Position numbers and translations under genes: made by a program. A stretch of 62,063 nt of DNA from Ignavibacterium sp. (GTDB taxonomy: Bacteria; Bacteroidota; Ignavibacteria; Ignavibacteriales; Ignavibacteriaceae): positions 1-62,063 of the forward strand of contig JANWVQ010000001.1 of NCBI GenBank assembly GCA_025056745.1, given 5' to 3'. Every line of letters begins with the position of its first letter. The stretch's first letter is position 1. Below the pieces are notes generated by a model. It was not told where the DNA came from and searched no databases. It saw only the letters and a list, made by a program, of their open reading frames with translations. Below, piece by piece: positions 9,677 through 19,217 of the stretch.

Positions 9677-10209
9677 AAGTTTTCTATCTCTTTTTGATAA
9701 TTTTAATAATTACAGCTTGTAAAACTGAAAGACTTAAACCTCCGATTGATTATTCATTCAAAGATGAAAATATACCTATTCAAGAATCCTGGAATTCAAG
9801 AGTAATTTTCTCTGATTCAGGTAAAATAAAAGCTATTTTGAATGCTGGTCATATTCAAGTTTTTCCACAAAGAAACGAAACTCTTCTTGATGATGGATTA
9901 AAGGTTGATTTTTTTGATATGAATGAAGTCAAAACAACAACATTAACTTCTAAAAGAGGAAGAGTAGATGACTTAACATCTGACTTATATGCAATTGATA
10001 GTGTTGTTGTTTTTAGTGATAGTGTCACAATATTTACAGAATTAATTAAATGGAAAAATGATGAGAGAAAAATTGTCTCAGATAAATTCGTTACAATACT
10101 TTCACCTACTGAAAAAATTCAAGGCTATGGCTTTGAATCAGATCAATCTTTAAAAAATTATGTAATATTTAACATCACTTACGTTACTCGAAGAGACACA
10201 GCTCAATGA
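9673..10209 (+). CDS. lptC: LPS export lipoprotein LptC
   Basis: A 178-aa predicted lipoprotein: hydrophobic stretch 3-14 and Cys16 in the lipobox IITAC. The rest (VIFSDSGKIKAILNAGHIQV, LTSKRGRVDDLTSDLYAI, KWKNDERKIVSDKFVTI) has the repeated short beta strands of the LptC/OstA jellyroll. LptC carries LPS from the inner-membrane LptBFG transporter to LptA. E. coli LptC is anchored by a helix; lipid-anchored LptC is common in Bacteroidota. Both ends overlap their neighbours by 4 bases, so expression is tightly linked with kdsD and lptA. Confidence 0.88.
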   Translation: MKVFYLFLIILIITACKTERLKPPIDYSFKDENIPIQESWNSRVIFSDSGKIKAILNAGHIQVFPQRNETLLDDGLKVDFFDMNEVKTTTLTSKRGRVDDLTSDLYAIDSVVVFSDSVTIFTELIKWKNDERKIVSDKFVTILSPTEKIQGYGFESDQSLKNYVIFNITYVTRRDTAQ

Positions 10210-11588
10210 GACTACTTTTATTGTTTATAATTCTTTCATCAAAAATTTTTGCTCAAAATGATTTGATTACTATTGTTGGTGATAGTCTCAAAGGAATGGT
10301 TATTGGTGGTGAATCAATAAGAGAAGTAATTGGAAATGTTATTTTAACTCAAGGGAATGTCAAAGTTACTTGCAATAAAGCAATTCAATATTTAGCACGC
10401 AATGATGCAGAACTGATTGGTAATGTTATTGTAACTCAGGATACATTAACCATACGAACAGAGCGTGGATTTTATTTTGGTAATTTACGTAAAACAATAA
10501 GTAATTCTGGAATCCAATTAGATGACAAAAAAGTAATACTCTCAGCTAAAAATGGTGAATATTACTTTGATGAAAATCGGGCATTTTTCAAAGATAATGT
10601 GAAATTGTATGATACTATTTCAACTTTAACATCAGATGCACTAACATATTTTAGAGACAAAGATAAAGCTATTGCAGTTGGTTTAGTTAAAATTGAAGAT
10701 AAAGAGAATATTATTTATTCAGATAGTCTTGAACATTTTAGGAGAGAGCAAAAGACTTTTGCATATAATAATGTTGTAATAAGAAATTTGAATAATAATA
10801 TTACAGTTTTAGGTAATTACCTCGAAGACGATCGAATTAAAAAATATACTTTGATCAAAGATTCACCTATTTTGATACAAATTGATACTATTATAACTAA
10901 GAATAATGATTCGACAGTTACTTCTTATGACACTTTGTTTATAATTTCTCAAGAAATGGAAATTTTTAGAGAAGGTGAGAATAAATTTGTCGCGAAAGAT
11001 TCAGTTAAAATACTTCGTGGACTTTTTAGCTCTTTGAATGAAATAACTATTTATTTAAGAGATTCTTCAAAAATAATTTCTTATAAAAAACCTGATTTAG
11101 AAAAACAACCAGTTGTGTGGTATGAATATTCACAATTAACAGGAGACTCAATTACAATTTATTTGATTGACAATAAAATATCTCAACTTGATGTTGATGG
11201 AAAAGCATTTATGTTAACTCAAAACGAAAATTATCAAGCCAGATTTGATCAATCTACTAGTTCATCGGCTAAAATTTATTTTAATGATAATAAAGTAAAC
11301 AAAGTTGAATATTTTGGAAACGTTTTTTCAATTTATTATATGTTTGATAATGAAAAACCAAATGGATTGGTAAAAGCAAATTCAAAAGAAGCAACGATTT
11401 ATTTTTCAGAAAATGAAGTAAGTGACGTTAAATTAATTGGTAACCCTGGCACTGAATATTATCCGGAAAATCTTGTTGAAAACAATGAAAGTAACTTTCT
11501 TCTTCCAAGATTTAATCTTATTCAAAATAGACCCACAAAAGAATTAATGTATAGTAAATTAAATAAATTCAAATGGCGAACACACTAA
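10206..11588 (+). CDS. lptA: OstA-like/LptA-type periplasmic LPS transport protein
   Basis: A 460-aa protein with a cleavable signal peptide ([16 protein letters not shown], cleavage about 16/17). It is made of repeated OstA-type beta segments in which a strand is laid down about every 20 residues ([52 protein letters not shown]). E. coli LptA is about 185 aa, so this version could form a longer bridge by itself, or could stand between LptA and the N-terminal domain of LptD; the C-terminal barrel of LptD is absent. Its place between lptC and lptB supports the role. The 3' end overlaps lptB by 16 bases. Confidence 0.85.
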   Translation: MRLLLLFIILSSKIFAQNDLITIVGDSLKGMVIGGESIREVIGNVILTQGNVKVTCNKAIQYLARNDAELIGNVIVTQDTLTIRTERGFYFGNLRKTISNSGIQLDDKKVILSAKNGEYYFDENRAFFKDNVKLYDTISTLTSDALTYFRDKDKAIAVGLVKIEDKENIIYSDSLEHFRREQKTFAYNNVVIRNLNNNITVLGNYLEDDRIKKYTLIKDSPILIQIDTIITKNNDSTVTSYDTLFIISQEMEIFREGENKFVAKDSVKILRGLFSSLNEITIYLRDSSKIISYKKPDLEKQPVVWYEYSQLTGDSITIYLIDNKISQLDVDGKAFMLTQNENYQARFDQSTSSSAKIYFNDNKVNKVEYFGNVFSIYYMFDNEKPNGLVKANSKEATIYFSENEVSDVKLIGNPGTEYYPENLVENNESNFLLPRFNLIQNRPTKELMYSKLNKFKWRTH

Positions 11589-12310
11589 GAAGTGAAGATT
11601 TAGTAAAAATTTACAAAAAAAGAACAGTTGTTAATAAAGCATCTGTCAAGGTTTCCAAAGGAGAAATTGTTGGGCTATTAGGTCCTAACGGAGCAGGGAA
11701 AACTACCACTTTTTATATGATTACAGGAATGATAAAGCCAAATAGTGGAAAAGTTTTTCTTGATGAGACAGAAATAACAAAAATTCCAATGTATCAAAGA
11801 GCAAGACTGGGAATTGGATATTTACCACAGGAAGCGTCAATATTCAGAAGACTTACGGTTGAAGAAAATATTCTCGCTGTTCTTGAGTTCACTAAGTTAA
11901 ATGCAAAAGAACGTAAAGAAAAATGTGAAAAATTGTTGGAAGAACTTTCAATTACCAAAATCAGAAAAAGTATGGGATATCAACTTAGTGGTGGAGAAAG
12001 AAGGCGAACAGAAATTGCTCGAGCTTTGGCAACCGATCCAAGTTTTATTCTACTAGATGAACCTTTTGCCGGTGTTGACCCAATTGCAGTTGAAGATATT
12101 ATGAATATTGTCGCTAATCTTAAAAATAGAGGAATTGGAGTATTAATTACCGATCACAACGTTCACGAAACTTTAAGCATTGTTGATAATGCCTATATTT
12201 TAATTAACGGTGTAATTTTTAAACAAGGCACAGCTCACCAACTTGCAGAAGATGAAGAAGTGAGAAAATTATATTTAGGGGAAAAATTTAGATTAGATAG
12301 GTATAAATAA
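11573..12310 (+). CDS. lptB: LPS export ABC transporter ATP-binding protein LptB
   Basis: A 245-aa ATPase that drives extraction of LPS from the inner membrane. It has Walker [10 protein letters not shown] (37-45), [20 protein letters not shown] typical of LptB, signature [18 protein letters not shown], Walker [17 protein letters not shown], and the LptB-characteristic [15 protein letters not shown]. Partners LptF/LptG are not in the window. The start lies inside the end of lptA, in another frame. It ends the LPS operon; a weak hairpin lies downstream but has no clear T-run. Confidence 0.96.
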   Translation: MANTLRSEDLVKIYKKRTVVNKASVKVSKGEIVGLLGPNGAGKTTTFYMITGMIKPNSGKVFLDETEITKIPMYQRARLGIGYLPQEASIFRRLTVEENILAVLEFTKLNAKERKEKCEKLLEELSITKIRKSMGYQLSGGERRRTEIARALATDPSFILLDEPFAGVDPIAVEDIMNIVANLKNRGIGVLITDHNVHETLSIVDNAYILINGVIFKQGTAHQLAEDEEVRKLYLGEKFRLDRYK

Positions 12311-12453
12311 AATCGACAAAAATTCAGGTGAATTTTATTGCTTGTTATTTAATTCATTTCTAAAGTTAAAATAATCCTTAAATAAATTCATTCCTTGTTT
12401 TTCTTAAAGTTTGATTATACATTAACATTATAAATTTAGTTTTCGGAGATAAT

Positions 12454-13869
12454 ATGAGTTTTAATAATCCAGATAACAATTTTGATGAATTTTTCGAAAA
12501 TTACGACTCTTTTGATGAAGCTTTCAATAAATGTAAAGAGATTATTGAATCTGGCTATTTCTATGATTCTGTTGAAATGATAGAAGATTTAATTGAAGAC
12601 GCAATTGATTTATCAAGATTTGATGAAGGATTATATCTTGTAAATGAACTTCTAAACATTTATCCCTATAATTCAGAACTGTGGTCATACAAAGGTCAAT
12701 TATTACAGGGACTTTTCGAATTCGAACAAGCTCTACAATGTTTTGAAAAATCTTTATCACTCAATCCCAATGATGATGACGTCCTTATTAGCAAAGCAAT
12801 TACTGAATTACAAATGGAGTTATATGAACAATCAGAAGATTCTCTTCAAAAAGCATTGGAAATAAACCCTTTAAATTCTGAGGTTTATTTTAATCTTGGA
12901 GTTTTATACCAAAAGCAGCAAATCTATGACAAAGCTATTCAACAATATGAAATATGTCTTGCACTTGACCCTGATTTTTCGGACTGTTACTATGAGATTG
13001 GATACTGCTATGAATGTTTGGAAGACTATGAAAATGCACTTAAAACTTATGAAAGAAGCATAGACTTAGATCCTTATAATCCTTTCGGCTGGTCAAACAA
13101 AGGAGATGTTCTACTCAAAATGAAAAATTATGAAGATGCAATTGAATGTTATGATTTTGCAACAACAATTCAAGATGATTTTGTAAATGCCTGGTTCGAA
13201 AAGGGAATTGCTTATGAAAATCTTGGGAAAATAGATAAGGCAATTTCTTGTTTTAAAAAAGTAATTGAACTCGATCCAGAAGATGAATCAGCTTATTATA
13301 ACATTGGACGTTTATACGAAGACTATAATGATATTTTTACGGCAATAACTTATTATACAAAAGCAATTGAAATAAGCCCTGATTACTATGAGGCATATTT
13401 AGCACGTGGTTATTGTTATGACTCTATTGGAAAAATAAAATTAGCATTAAGAGATTTTAATAAAGCAATTTCTATTTCGTTTGAAGAATCCGAAGCTTGG
13501 AATGCTAAAGCAGATTTACTCTATTCTATAGGTGAATTAGAAGAATCAATATTTTACTATAAAAAAGCAGTTGAACTCGATCCAGATAATTTGAACTTAT
13601 GGATTACTCTTGCAGAGGCTCAGTTCGAGGCAAATAATTGGCTTGAGGCATTAGAATGTTATGATAAATGTATAATTCTAAATTCACAAGAATCAGATTT
13701 TTATTATGCCAAAGCTAAAATTAATTTTATCTTAAATAGAACTTTAGAAGCATTAGAATGTTTGAAAAAAGCTTTTGAACTCAATCCAAATATTAAAAAA
13801 GAATTTGAGGAGGAGTTTCCGGAAATTCGCTCATCAAAGCTTTTCAAAAAGTTTTTGGATGAAATTTAA
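12454..13869 (+). CDS. Tetratricopeptide-repeat protein
   Basis: A 471-aa, strongly acidic, tyrosine-rich protein made almost wholly of about twelve 34-residue TPR units with the usual A/G-Y-P spacing (for example FEQALQCFEKSLSLNPNDDD, EDAIECYDFATTIQDDF, GKIDKAISCFKKVIELDPED). There is no signal peptide or membrane segment, so it is probably a cytoplasmic scaffold for protein contacts. The ATG follows a good GGAGAT site. It stands 5 bases before aroE and about 140 after lptB. Partner and role cannot be told from sequence. Confidence 0.9.
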   Translation: MSFNNPDNNFDEFFENYDSFDEAFNKCKEIIESGYFYDSVEMIEDLIEDAIDLSRFDEGLYLVNELLNIYPYNSELWSYKGQLLQGLFEFEQALQCFEKSLSLNPNDDDVLISKAITELQMELYEQSEDSLQKALEINPLNSEVYFNLGVLYQKQQIYDKAIQQYEICLALDPDFSDCYYEIGYCYECLEDYENALKTYERSIDLDPYNPFGWSNKGDVLLKMKNYEDAIECYDFATTIQDDFVNAWFEKGIAYENLGKIDKAISCFKKVIELDPEDESAYYNIGRLYEDYNDIFTAITYYTKAIEISPDYYEAYLARGYCYDSIGKIKLALRDFNKAISISFEESEAWNAKADLLYSIGELEESIFYYKKAVELDPDNLNLWITLAEAQFEANNWLEALECYDKCIILNSQESDFYYAKAKINFILNRTLEALECLKKAFELNPNIKKEFEEEFPEIRSSKLFKKFLDEI

Positions 13870-13874
13870 TTTTT

Positions 13875-14756
13875 ATGCAAGACTTTCTTAGGCTTAAAAC
13901 TAACTTAATTGGACTTATCGGTCACCCAATTAAGCAAACTTACTCTCCTTTAATTCATAATTTAGCAATTAAAATCAAAAATCTGGATTATTATTATCTA
14001 CCTTTTGATGTCGAATCAATAAATTTGAAAAGAGCAATTGATGGTTTGATTGCATTAAATTTCATAGGGTTTAATGTAACAATTCCTTATAAATCAAAAG
14101 TATTACCCCTAATAAACTATTTATCAGAAGAAGCTTTAGTCATTGGAGCAATTAACACTGTAACTATCAACGAAGGAAATCTGAGCGGTTATAATACAGA
14201 TGTTTTTGGGGTGGTTGAAACTTTAATAAATTATAAATCAGATTTAATAGAGAAAGAATTTACAGTTTTCGGAGCTGGTGGTTCAGCAAGAGCCGTAATT
14301 TATGCTTTAATTAAAAACTTTAAACCAACGAAAATATATCTTATCAACAGAACCGAAGATCGAGCTCTGGTGATAAAAGAATCGTTTCGAGAAAAATTAA
14401 AGTTTAATTCAATAGAAGTTTTAAACCTTGTTCTTCCAGATTTAGTTGAAATAATTCAATCATCAAAACTTGTCGTTAATGCCACTTCAGTTGGAATGTA
14501 TCCTGAAGTTGATGATTCAGTTATAAATTCAGAAAAATTTTTTAATAAAGATCAAATCATATTTGATTTAATCTACAATCCACAGGAGACGAAGTTTCTT
14601 GAATATGCTAAAAGATCAGGTGCAACAACAATAAATGGGCTTGATATGCTTATATATCAAGCAGCCAAATCTTTTGAATTATGGACATCAGAGGAATTCC
14701 CAATCAGTGAAGTAAAACAGGAATTGGGAAAGATTTTAAGAGACAGTTATTACTAA
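13875..14756 (+). CDS. aroE: Shikimate dehydrogenase AroE
   Basis: A 293-aa enzyme that reduces 3-dehydroshikimate with NADPH in aromatic amino acid synthesis. The substrate domain holds LIGHPIKQTYSPLIHN (shikimate-binding Ser), NVTIPYKSKV (catalytic Lys) and GYNTDVFGV (paired Asp); the cofactor domain begins with FGAGGSARAVIYAL, and the family motif VNATSVGM and the late GLDMLIYQAAKSFELW follow. It runs a few bases after the TPR gene, and its stop codon abuts that of the convergent lipoprotein gene. Confidence 0.96.
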   Translation: MQDFLRLKTNLIGLIGHPIKQTYSPLIHNLAIKIKNLDYYYLPFDVESINLKRAIDGLIALNFIGFNVTIPYKSKVLPLINYLSEEALVIGAINTVTINEGNLSGYNTDVFGVVETLINYKSDLIEKEFTVFGAGGSARAVIYALIKNFKPTKIYLINRTEDRALVIKESFREKLKFNSIEVLNLVLPDLVEIIQSSKLVVNATSVGMYPEVDDSVINSEKFFNKDQIIFDLIYNPQETKFLEYAKRSGATTINGLDMLIYQAAKSFELWTSEEFPISEVKQELGKILRDSYY

Positions 14757-15281
14757 TTATAATTTTAAGGCTTGTTTTTTCTCTATAATTTTATTGTATA
14801 ATAGATTAGAGATTTCAATAATTTCTTTTATTTCTTCATCGGATACATCTGTAAATAAACCTTGAACGACACGAGTTGATTCTAAAACCTGATCACCATC
14901 AAAATAAATATCAGTTAAAATAGATTGTTTTTTGCCTGAACTATTACTAGGAACTTTTATTGAGTTTTCATTAAAATAAATCAATTTACCATCTTTGTAA
15001 TAAAACATATAAGTTGCAGAACCTGTTACTCCAATAAATGTATCAGAAAAAATAAAAACTAGTTTATCATCTATGAAATGTCCTCTGTAACTAAATCTTT
15101 TTTCATCCTTGAAAGCAAGACCAGTAACCATATTTTTAGTATCAATCTTATTTTTAATTAATTCGACTTCTTGTTTAGCTAATTCCAACTTCTCTTCTTG
15201 ACTTGCACAAGAGGGAGAGATTATGATAAAAAGTATTACAAATAAAAATATAATTTGATTATTATTTCTCAGAATATTCAT
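14757..15281 (-). CDS. Unknown lipoprotein
   Basis: About 174 aa. The ATG at 15281 is preferred because a GGAGAT site stands just before it; an in-frame TTG at 15317 lies further upstream. The N-terminus (MNILRNNNQIIFLFVILFII) ends in a lipobox-like ISPSC, so the mature protein should be lipid-anchored. The body has beta-type segments (MVTGLAFKDEKRFSYRGHFI, KLVFIFSDTFIGVTGSATYM) and a helical end. I do not recognise the family. It follows prc by 10 bases and probably belongs to the same transcript. Confidence 0.75.
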   Translation of the reverse strand: MNILRNNNQIIFLFVILFIIISPSCASQEEKLELAKQEVELIKNKIDTKNMVTGLAFKDEKRFSYRGHFIDDKLVFIFSDTFIGVTGSATYMFYYKDGKLIYFNENSIKVPSNSSGKKQSILTDIYFDGDQVLESTRVVQGLFTDVSDEEIKEIIEISNLLYNKIIEKKQALKL

Positions 15282-15291
15282 TATATCTCCG

Positions 15292-17376
15292 CTATTTAGA
15301 TAGAGCAATATAGTCAATTATTATTTTCCCTGTTTCTCTTATTGGGTATTCATTTTCTATTTCTTTTATTGAATTAGTCTTATCTCCTTTTTGAAGTAAT
15401 TCTAATCCTTTCTTTTTCCTATAATTATTTTCACGAACGAACTTTTTTTCTTCTTGTTCAGATTGTTCTTTCTTTCTTTTTTCTTCATTTAGTGAAATTA
15501 CTCTAGTATTTCTTGAGTTTCTGTAATCTTCAATTTGTTGAATTAAATATTCAAATTCTGGGTCAGAGTTTACTCGTGTTTGATGTCTTTTACGAAGTTC
15601 GGGTATAATTTTAGAAAGATCAGCTACTTTTTTATAGTTAGCAGCTTTTATTTTATCTGGTTGTAAAGCAGATTTTTGATTAGCTTCACCAAATTCATCT
15701 GGCGAGAAATAAGATGGAAATTCAATATCTGGTTTAGCTCCATATTTCTGTGTTGTTTCACCATTTATTCTGTAAAATTTAGCCACCGTTAATTTCACTT
15801 GACCATATTTATAGTTTTTATTAGGAGACATAACATTCAAATCGATAAGATTTTGAACAGTTCCTTTTCCATAGGAATTCTCTCCGATTACTAATCCACG
15901 ACCATAATCTTGAATTGCGGATGCAAATATTTCCGAGGCAGATGCACTAAATCTGTTTATTAAAACAGCTAAAGGTCCATTGTAATAAATTGATGAGTCA
16001 GTGTCTGAATTTATATCAATGAAGTTCATAGAATTTCTAACTTGAACAACAGGTCCATAATTAATAAATAGCCCTGTTAATTCAACTGCTTCATTTAATG
16101 CTCCTCCTCCGTTATTTCTTAAGTCAATTATAAGTCCATTCATTCCTTGAGATTTCAGTTCTTCTATTAGTCTTTTTACATCTTTTGTTGTGCTTTTACC
16201 ATCTTCACCTGTTCTTCGGGCTTCAAAATCGGTGTAGAAACGCGGTATTTCGATTACACCAATTTTATATTTTTTCCCATTTTGTTCTAACTCGATCATT
16301 TTGCTTTTAGCAGCTTGATCTTCAATTTTAACTTTTTCGCGGACGAGTTTTACTTCTTTCGGTTTTGAGTTTAAACTTTCGCCTGCAGGAATTACAAGTA
16401 ATCTGACAACAGTACCTTTCTCACCTCTTATTTTACTAACTACGTCGTTTAATCGCCAGCCAATTACGTCTTCAAACTCACCATTTTCTCCTTGTGCGAC
16501 TGCGATAATTTTGTCATCAGGCTTTAATTCTTTGCTTTTGTCCGCAGGTCCACCCGGAATTATTTCGAAAATTTTAGTATAATCATCTTCAGTTTGTAAT
16601 CTTGCCCCGATGCCTTCTAATGAGAGGGACATTTCAATCTTAAAGTTATCCGATGTAACTGGTGAAAAGTAATTTGTATGTGGATCGATTGACTCAGCAA
16701 AAGAATTCATTGCGAGTTGGAATACATCATCAGAATTATTTTGTAAAAGGAACTTCAATAAATTTTTATATCGTTTCTGTAAAGTGGTTTTAATAAAATC
16801 CCAATCTTTGCCATTTAATTTATAGATCAAAGCATCGTTTTTAATTCTTTTGAACCAATCTTCATCAAGTTCTTCTTTTGTTTTTGACCATTCAATTGAA
16901 TCTCTTTTTATTATGAAATAATCATCTGAAGAAAAATCAATTTCATTTTCAAGAGTCTTGATCGCAAATTCAACTCTTTCTTTTACTCTTTGAACATATC
17001 TATTATAAACATTAAAAAAGAAATCAATATCTTCATTCATTAGCATATCATCTATGTTGTATCTCTGCTTTTCAAATTCCTTTATATCAGAGAGTAAGAA
17101 ATAGCTTTTACTGTTATCTAAATTATTTATAAACTCGTCGAAGATGACAGATGAGAGTGAATCGTTTAATGAGAATTTTTTATAGTGATACCTGGTAAGA
17201 ATTGATGTAATTAATCTTGTTTCTGTTTTATGCTTCGGTTCAGGAAGTATAACTTTGATTGAATCAATATCTGTAGCATAAGTAAAGTTAGTTTTATCTT
17301 TAGCAAAAATTAAACTAATTAAGATAATTAAAGTTATTATTGAAAATGCCTTGATGATGTTATTCTTATTTTTCAT
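15292..17376 (-). CDS. prc: C-terminal processing peptidase Prc/Tsp (family S41)
   Basis: A 694-aa periplasmic serine protease with an N-terminal hydrophobic anchor or signal (about 7-25). A helical N-domain (about 60-240) is followed by a PDZ domain (about 255-345; EGIGARLQTEDDYTKIFEII, GGPADKS) and the S41 core: LIIDLRNNGGGALNEAVELT, then FSASASEIFASAIQDYGRG with the catalytic Ser, and SYGKGTVQ with the catalytic Lys 25 residues later. The charged C-terminal domain matches the long Tsp type rather than the short CtpA type. It degrades or trims exported proteins with nonpolar C-termini. It is the fifth gene of the plsY-to-lipoprotein minus-strand run. Confidence 0.95.
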   Translation of the reverse strand: MKNKNNIIKAFSIITLIILISLIFAKDKTNFTYATDIDSIKVILPEPKHKTETRLITSILTRYHYKKFSLNDSLSSVIFDEFINNLDNSKSYFLLSDIKEFEKQRYNIDDMLMNEDIDFFFNVYNRYVQRVKERVEFAIKTLENEIDFSSDDYFIIKRDSIEWSKTKEELDEDWFKRIKNDALIYKLNGKDWDFIKTTLQKRYKNLLKFLLQNNSDDVFQLAMNSFAESIDPHTNYFSPVTSDNFKIEMSLSLEGIGARLQTEDDYTKIFEIIPGGPADKSKELKPDDKIIAVAQGENGEFEDVIGWRLNDVVSKIRGEKGTVVRLLVIPAGESLNSKPKEVKLVREKVKIEDQAAKSKMIELEQNGKKYKIGVIEIPRFYTDFEARRTGEDGKSTTKDVKRLIEELKSQGMNGLIIDLRNNGGGALNEAVELTGLFINYGPVVQVRNSMNFIDINSDTDSSIYYNGPLAVLINRFSASASEIFASAIQDYGRGLVIGENSYGKGTVQNLIDLNVMSPNKNYKYGQVKLTVAKFYRINGETTQKYGAKPDIEFPSYFSPDEFGEANQKSALQPDKIKAANYKKVADLSKIIPELRKRHQTRVNSDPEFEYLIQQIEDYRNSRNTRVISLNEEKRKKEQSEQEEKKFVRENNYRKKKGLELLQKGDKTNSIKEIENEYPIRETGKIIIDYIALSK

Positions 17377-17391
17377 TTTATTTCTTAATAA

Positions 17392-17910
17392 TTATTTTAA
17401 TTTCATTGCAAGTTCAAAAACTTGGTCAGCGTGTTGACTAATATTAATGTCTCTTAAAATATGTGCAATCTTACCTTCTTTGTCAATTACAAACGAAACT
17501 CTGCTTGATATTCCAAAATTATTTAAGACATCGTAAGCTTTAGAGACTTTTTTATCTTGGTCGGAAAGTAAAGGGAAATTTAGGTTATTTTCATCCTTAA
17601 ATTTTTTCTGTGCTTCTTTTGAATCGACACTTATTCCAAAGACGACTATACCATTTTTCTGAAACTTATCATAATTGTCTCTAATTCCACAGGCTTGTTT
17701 TGTGCAGCCGGGTGTTCCCGCTTTTGGATAGAAAAAAATTACAACTGGAGACTTCCCTCTAAATTCTGATAAAGTATAGCTTTTTGAGTTCTCATCTTGA
17801 AGTGTGAAATCAGGTGCTAATTCTCCTTCTTTTATTGATTGAGCATTTCCACCGCAACCGAATAGTCCAAATGTAATAATACTAAAAAAGAGTTTAATAA
17901 GTTTTTTCAT
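17392..17910 (-). CDS. bcp: Peroxiredoxin of the Bcp/PrxQ type with lipoprotein signal
   Basis: A 172-aa thiol peroxidase. The thioredoxin-like core has FYPKAGTPGCTKQACGIRD: peroxidatic Cys69 and resolving Cys74, the five-residue spacing of PrxQ/Bcp. Family segments GELAPDFTLQDE and VVFGISVDSKEAQKKF are clear. Unlike typical cytosolic Bcp it starts with a hydrophobic segment and a lipobox-like FGLFGCGG (Cys19), so it is predicted to act on the periplasmic side. The AGGAGG ribosome site lies within the end of purB, and the genes overlap by 4 bases. Confidence 0.93.
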   Translation of the reverse strand: MKKLIKLFFSIITFGLFGCGGNAQSIKEGELAPDFTLQDENSKSYTLSEFRGKSPVVIFFYPKAGTPGCTKQACGIRDNYDKFQKNGIVVFGISVDSKEAQKKFKDENNLNFPLLSDQDKKVSKAYDVLNNFGISSRVSFVIDKEGKIAHILRDINISQHADQVFELAMKLK

Positions 17911-19217
17911 AGTTCCTCCTGGCTAAAAATTGTTCGTTGAAAAATTAAATCTACGTTTCTCAACATTCTTTCAAAACTAAAAGTTTCTTCAATTTCTTCA
18001 TTTGATAAATATTTTTTTATTTCTTCGGAATGAATTAATTCACTCTTCAAATCAGTATTTTGATTGTGCCAAACTTTCATTGCAGCATCCTGAACAATTT
18101 TATAAGCATCTTCTCTTGTCAACCCTTTTTGAACTAATTTTAATAAAACACTCTGTGAAAAAATTAAACCTCTGGTCAAATTTAAATTTCTCAACATATT
18201 TTCTGGATACACTATAAGGTTCTTAACTAACTTTATTGAGAGATCGAGAATGTAGTTTAATGCAATGCAACTATCTGGTATGATTATTCTTTCAACGGAT
18301 GAATGAGAAATATCGCGCTCGTGCCAAAGGGCAACATTTTCTAATGCTGCAATTGAATTACTTCTTATTAATCTTGCAAGTCCGCAAATTCTTTCACTTA
18401 TAACTGGATTCCTTTTATGTGGCATTGCTGAAGAACCTTTTTGACCTTTAGAAAAAAATTCTTCAGCTTCGAGCACTTCTGTTTTTTGAAGATGTCTTAT
18501 TTCAGTTGCTATTTTTTCTAAAGTTGAAGCAATAACAGCAAGAGTTGAAATGAATTCTGCGTGTCTATCTCTTTGAATTATTTGAGTAGAAATTGGATCA
18601 GGTCTCAAACCCATTTTGGAGCATACGTATTCTTCGATATCAGGAGTTAAATGTTCAAAAGTTCCAACAGCACCACTGATTTTACCGACACTAATTGAAT
18701 TTATAGAATTTTTTAGTCTGATAATATTTCTTTTAACCTCTTCGTACCATAAAGCAAATTTCAAACCCATAGTTGTTGGCTCTGCGTGAATACCGTGCGT
18801 TCTTCCAATGCAAATTGTTGATCTATGTTCGATTGCTCTGTTTTTTAGTACATCCTTTAATTCAAAAAGTTGATTCAATAAGATTTCACCTGCAGACTTC
18901 ATCTGATAAGATAATGTGGTATCAAGTATGTCTGAAGAGGTCATTCCGTAATGAATGTGCCTTGAAGCAGGCCCAACGAATTCTGCCACATTTGTAAGAA
19001 AAGCAATAACATCGTGTTTGGTTGTTTCTTCAATTTGCAAAATTCTTTCTAAGTCAAATTTCGCTTTAGATTTTATTTCATTTAAGTCTGACTCTGGAAT
19101 TTCTCCTTTGATAGCACGTGCTTCACAAGCTAATATTTCTATTTTTAACCAAGTTTCAAATTTGAATTTGTCTTCCCATATTCTTGACATTTCGGGAAGA
19201 GAATATCTTTGAATCAT
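17907..19217 (-). CDS. purB: Adenylosuccinate lyase PurB
   Basis: A 436-aa cytosolic enzyme that cleaves SAICAR and adenylosuccinate in purine synthesis. Superfamily motifs in order: TTKHDVIAFL, YGMTSSDILDT, IGRTHGIHAEPTTMG (catalytic His region) and the signature KGSSAMPHKRNP with the mobile catalytic Ser. Length fits the short bacterial/archaeal PurB class. The start overlaps the degP stop by 4 bases. Confidence 0.96.
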   Translation of the reverse strand: MIQRYSLPEMSRIWEDKFKFETWLKIEILACEARAIKGEIPESDLNEIKSKAKFDLERILQIEETTKHDVIAFLTNVAEFVGPASRHIHYGMTSSDILDTTLSYQMKSAGEILLNQLFELKDVLKNRAIEHRSTICIGRTHGIHAEPTTMGLKFALWYEEVKRNIIRLKNSINSISVGKISGAVGTFEHLTPDIEEYVCSKMGLRPDPISTQIIQRDRHAEFISTLAVIASTLEKIATEIRHLQKTEVLEAEEFFSKGQKGSSAMPHKRNPVISERICGLARLIRSNSIAALENVALWHERDISHSSVERIIIPDSCIALNYILDLSIKLVKNLIVYPENMLRNLNLTRGLIFSQSVLLKLVQKGLTREDAYKIVQDAAMKVWHNQNTDLKSELIHSEEIKKYLSNEEIEETFSFERMLRNVDLIFQRTIFSQEEL

